DNA of 14,255 nt, taken from positions 1 to 14,255 of the forward strand of contig JAICTW010000007.1 of NCBI GenBank assembly GCA_025936195.1, given 5' to 3'. Under the pieces are notes generated by a model. That model saw nothing but the letters and a program-made list of their open reading frames with translations, was not told the DNA's origin and did no database searches. Position numbers and translations under genes: made by a program. The DNA is from Flavisolibacter sp. (lineage in GTDB: Bacteria > Bacteroidota > Bacteroidia > Chitinophagales > Chitinophagaceae). Numbering within the stretch: the stretch's first letter is position 1; every line of letters begins with the position of its first letter. Of this stretch, positions 13,060 to 14,255 are shown piece after piece.

Positions 13060-14034
13060 TTATCGAAATGAAATAAATTTTCTGAAAAAGCTTAATTGCG
13101 TAAATAAAATAAATAAACTGAAACAAATTGCTACTGCTAAAATAATCCAGACATTGATTACTGCATATTTTCCAAAATAGAAGAAGGAGATCAATAAAGC
13201 TGCGGATAAAAAATAAACGAGAATGGATTTGCTGTTGTAAGAAATAGTCAGAGTTTTTGCAGATACAACCAATGCCGATACACCGCAAAAATATTGACTG
13301 ACGATTGCCGCTACACAACATCCCAATGCGCCGTAAGAAGGTATTAAGCTGATATTCAAAATCACATTTATTATTACAGATAAAACAAGAACCCGGATAA
13401 ATTGCTTAAATCTTGCTGCACCCGTCAGTAACGATCCATACACATGCACCAAACAATAGCCGGGAAAGGCAGCAATACAAAGCTGCATCACCAAAGCATT
13501 GTAATTGCTGTGCGAATGATATAGCAACTGTTGCAGCCAGGGCGCAAACACAATAACAAACGTGGCCACGCCAATGGAACAAAACATCAGTATATGCCTT
13601 GTGTTAAAGATGGCTTCTTGTAGTACTTCTTTTTCATTCAAATGCCTTGCAATAAAAGCCACCAGAAAAGAAGAAGCGAGATAACCCACCATATTACTCG
13701 CATCCAGCAAGCGGTAAGCAGAAGCATAAATACCGGCTTCCAGTGCACCTTTCGGGTGAATGCGTTCTAATAAAAATCCATCCAAACGATAATGAACAGA
13801 CATCAGTAAAATGATCAAAGCAAATGGCATAACCTTCCTGATGATTGCTTCAATATTCTCTTTTTCCGCAGTTGTGATCAGCTTTTTATTTAGAATAAAT
13901 AAAAGAGAAGTTACTACAGCAATGCCGGTGCAAACGATTTGGATCTTTAAAAACAGGAGCAGGGAAATGGTACTAAACAAAGATGTATAGATAATGCTTC
14001 CGCAAAACAAAATCATCAGAGATTTTTTTTCCAT
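13060..14034 (-). CDS. Polysaccharide flippase (Wzx/MATE-like), apparently N-terminally truncated
   Basis: The 324-residue product has about ten membrane helices. Family flippases move lipid-linked repeat units across the inner membrane and normally have 12-14 helices in 420-480 residues. The central segment at about 95-115, PKGALEAGIYASAYRLLDASN, matches the conserved AGIYSAAYRL region after helix 7. MEKKSLMILFCGSIIY at the start matches a mid-protein helix of the family, so roughly the first 110-140 residues are missing. Upstream the same frame closes at a TAA three codons before the ATG, and the preceding DNA encodes part of an unrelated lipoprotein. The gene lies 9 bp before wzz and completes a flippase, chain-length and polymerase set. 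Truncated, the flippase is probably inactive, unless the sequence is misjoined here. Confidence 0.75.
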   Translation of the reverse strand: MEKKSLMILFCGSIIYTSLFSTISLLLFLKIQIVCTGIAVVTSLLFILNKKLITTAEKENIEAIIRKVMPFALIILLMSVHYRLDGFLLERIHPKGALEAGIYASAYRLLDASNMVGYLASSFLVAFIARHLNEKEVLQEAIFNTRHILMFCSIGVATFVIVFAPWLQQLLYHSHSNYNALVMQLCIAAFPGYCLVHVYGSLLTGAARFKQFIRVLVLSVIINVILNISLIPSYGALGCCVAAIVSQYFCGVSALVVSAKTLTISYNSKSILVYFLSAALLISFFYFGKYAVINVWIILAVAICFSLFILFTQLSFFRKFISFR

Positions 14035-14255
14035 GAAAGCTTAACCTGATAAAATAATCTTTCGTTCGAACATCATTGCTTTTATAAACTTTACTGAAGT
14101 CTATTGTTGAAAAATCAGTTTGGCTTAACCCATTGTTCAGGTTTGCTTTAATTTTAGCCAGGTAATTAATTTGAGCTTGTAAAGAATCAGTCGCCCCCGA
14201 AGGAATCTGTTTTGAAACATCTTGTTTGGTACAAGCAGAAAGAAATATTAAAAAA
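13973..14255 (-). CDS. Lipoprotein N-terminal fragment (start beyond right edge, 3' end apparently lost)
   Basis: Reading leftward from the right edge, a frame open for 93 codons begins FLIFLSACTKQDVSKQ. FLSAC is a good lipobox (cleavage before Cys), and the signal-peptide start lies beyond the window. The mature part is soluble: SLQAQINYLAKIKANLN could be a helix, and KDYFIRLSF a beta strand. The frame continues 20 codons past the flippase ATG in a different phase and stops at TAG (13975-13973), so its last part is probably not native sequence. Either this is the 5' remnant of a longer lipoprotein gene cut by a deletion, or it is a complete small lipoprotein overlapping the flippase. Function unknown. 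The lipoprotein signal is clear; the rest is inference. Confidence 0.5.
   Translation of the reverse strand, partial: FLIFLSACTKQDVSKQIPSGATDSLQAQINYLAKIKANLNNGLSQTDFSTIDFSKVYKSNDVRTKDYFIRLSFHGKKISDDFVLRKHYLYIFV

Noticed and set aside
14037..14042. HindIII site (AAGCTT) exactly at the flippase/lipoprotein junction, suggesting a cloning chimera.
   Set aside because: AAGCTT also occurs several other times in this window (for example near 8636, 11294, 12594, 12725 and 13088), so its presence at the junction is not informative.
10745..14255. Possible complete surface-polysaccharide biosynthesis locus.
   Set aside because: Only flippase, chain-length and polymerase/ligase genes are seen; no initiating transferase or sugar-modification gene is inside the window, and the nearest glycosyltransferase is on the opposite strand beyond the ABC permease.

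Overview
The window looks like chromosomal DNA from a Bacteroidota bacterium, most likely of the Chitinophagaceae or a close relative. The evidence is low-to-moderate GC, start codons preceded by A-rich leaders instead of strong Shine-Dalgarno sites, several upstream regions matching the Bacteroidota promoter pattern (TTTG, about 19 nt, TAnnTTTG), and gene families typical of that phylum (DUF983, GYF_2-domain membrane protein, 593-residue acyl-CoA dehydrogenase). The genus-level placement is inference; there is no rRNA or other marker gene here.

Layout. The left edge (1-99, minus) holds the first 33 codons of an Old Yellow Enzyme-type flavin oxidoreductase, divergent from a small disordered acidic protein (203-439, plus). 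A YitT-family membrane protein (604-1470, minus) diverges from a DUF983 zinc-ribbon membrane protein (1569-2030), which is followed by a stand-alone HEAGH protein resembling the FtsH protease domain (2113-2745). A 36-residue single-span membrane protein (2758-2868, minus) converges on it; the two stop codons sit inside one hairpin. Next come a GYF_2-domain protein (3057-3971, plus), a secreted N-acetylmuramoyl-L-alanine amidase (4006-5154, minus) and an unknown polytopic membrane protein (5326-6018, plus).

The centre is a probable lipid-metabolism unit on the minus strand: a MarR-family regulator (7960-8400) followed by an acyl-CoA dehydrogenase (6030-7811). A good promoter and an 18-bp palindrome lie directly before the marR start, suggesting autoregulation. 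A different 17-bp palindrome lies before the dehydrogenase. Divergent from marR are a membrane-anchored GT2 glycosyltransferase (8558-9679) and an OppC/DppC-type ABC permease (9695-10780).

The right end is a minus-strand surface-polysaccharide group: flippase fragment (13060-14034), Wzz-type chain-length determinant (12184-13050) and O-antigen ligase/polymerase (10745-12187), with tight spacing or overlap. The ligase 3' end overlaps the ABC permease 3' end by 36 bp. At the right edge the flippase lacks the N-terminal third of its family and abuts the N-terminal part of an unrelated lipoprotein, which suggests a deletion junction or an assembly chimera.

I found no CRISPR array, tRNA, rRNA, insertion sequence or clear defence system. 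Most of the window is ordinary housekeeping and envelope content. The items most worth a second look are the flippase/lipoprotein junction, the unlisted 36-residue membrane protein, the stand-alone M41-like protein and the two candidate operators around marR.
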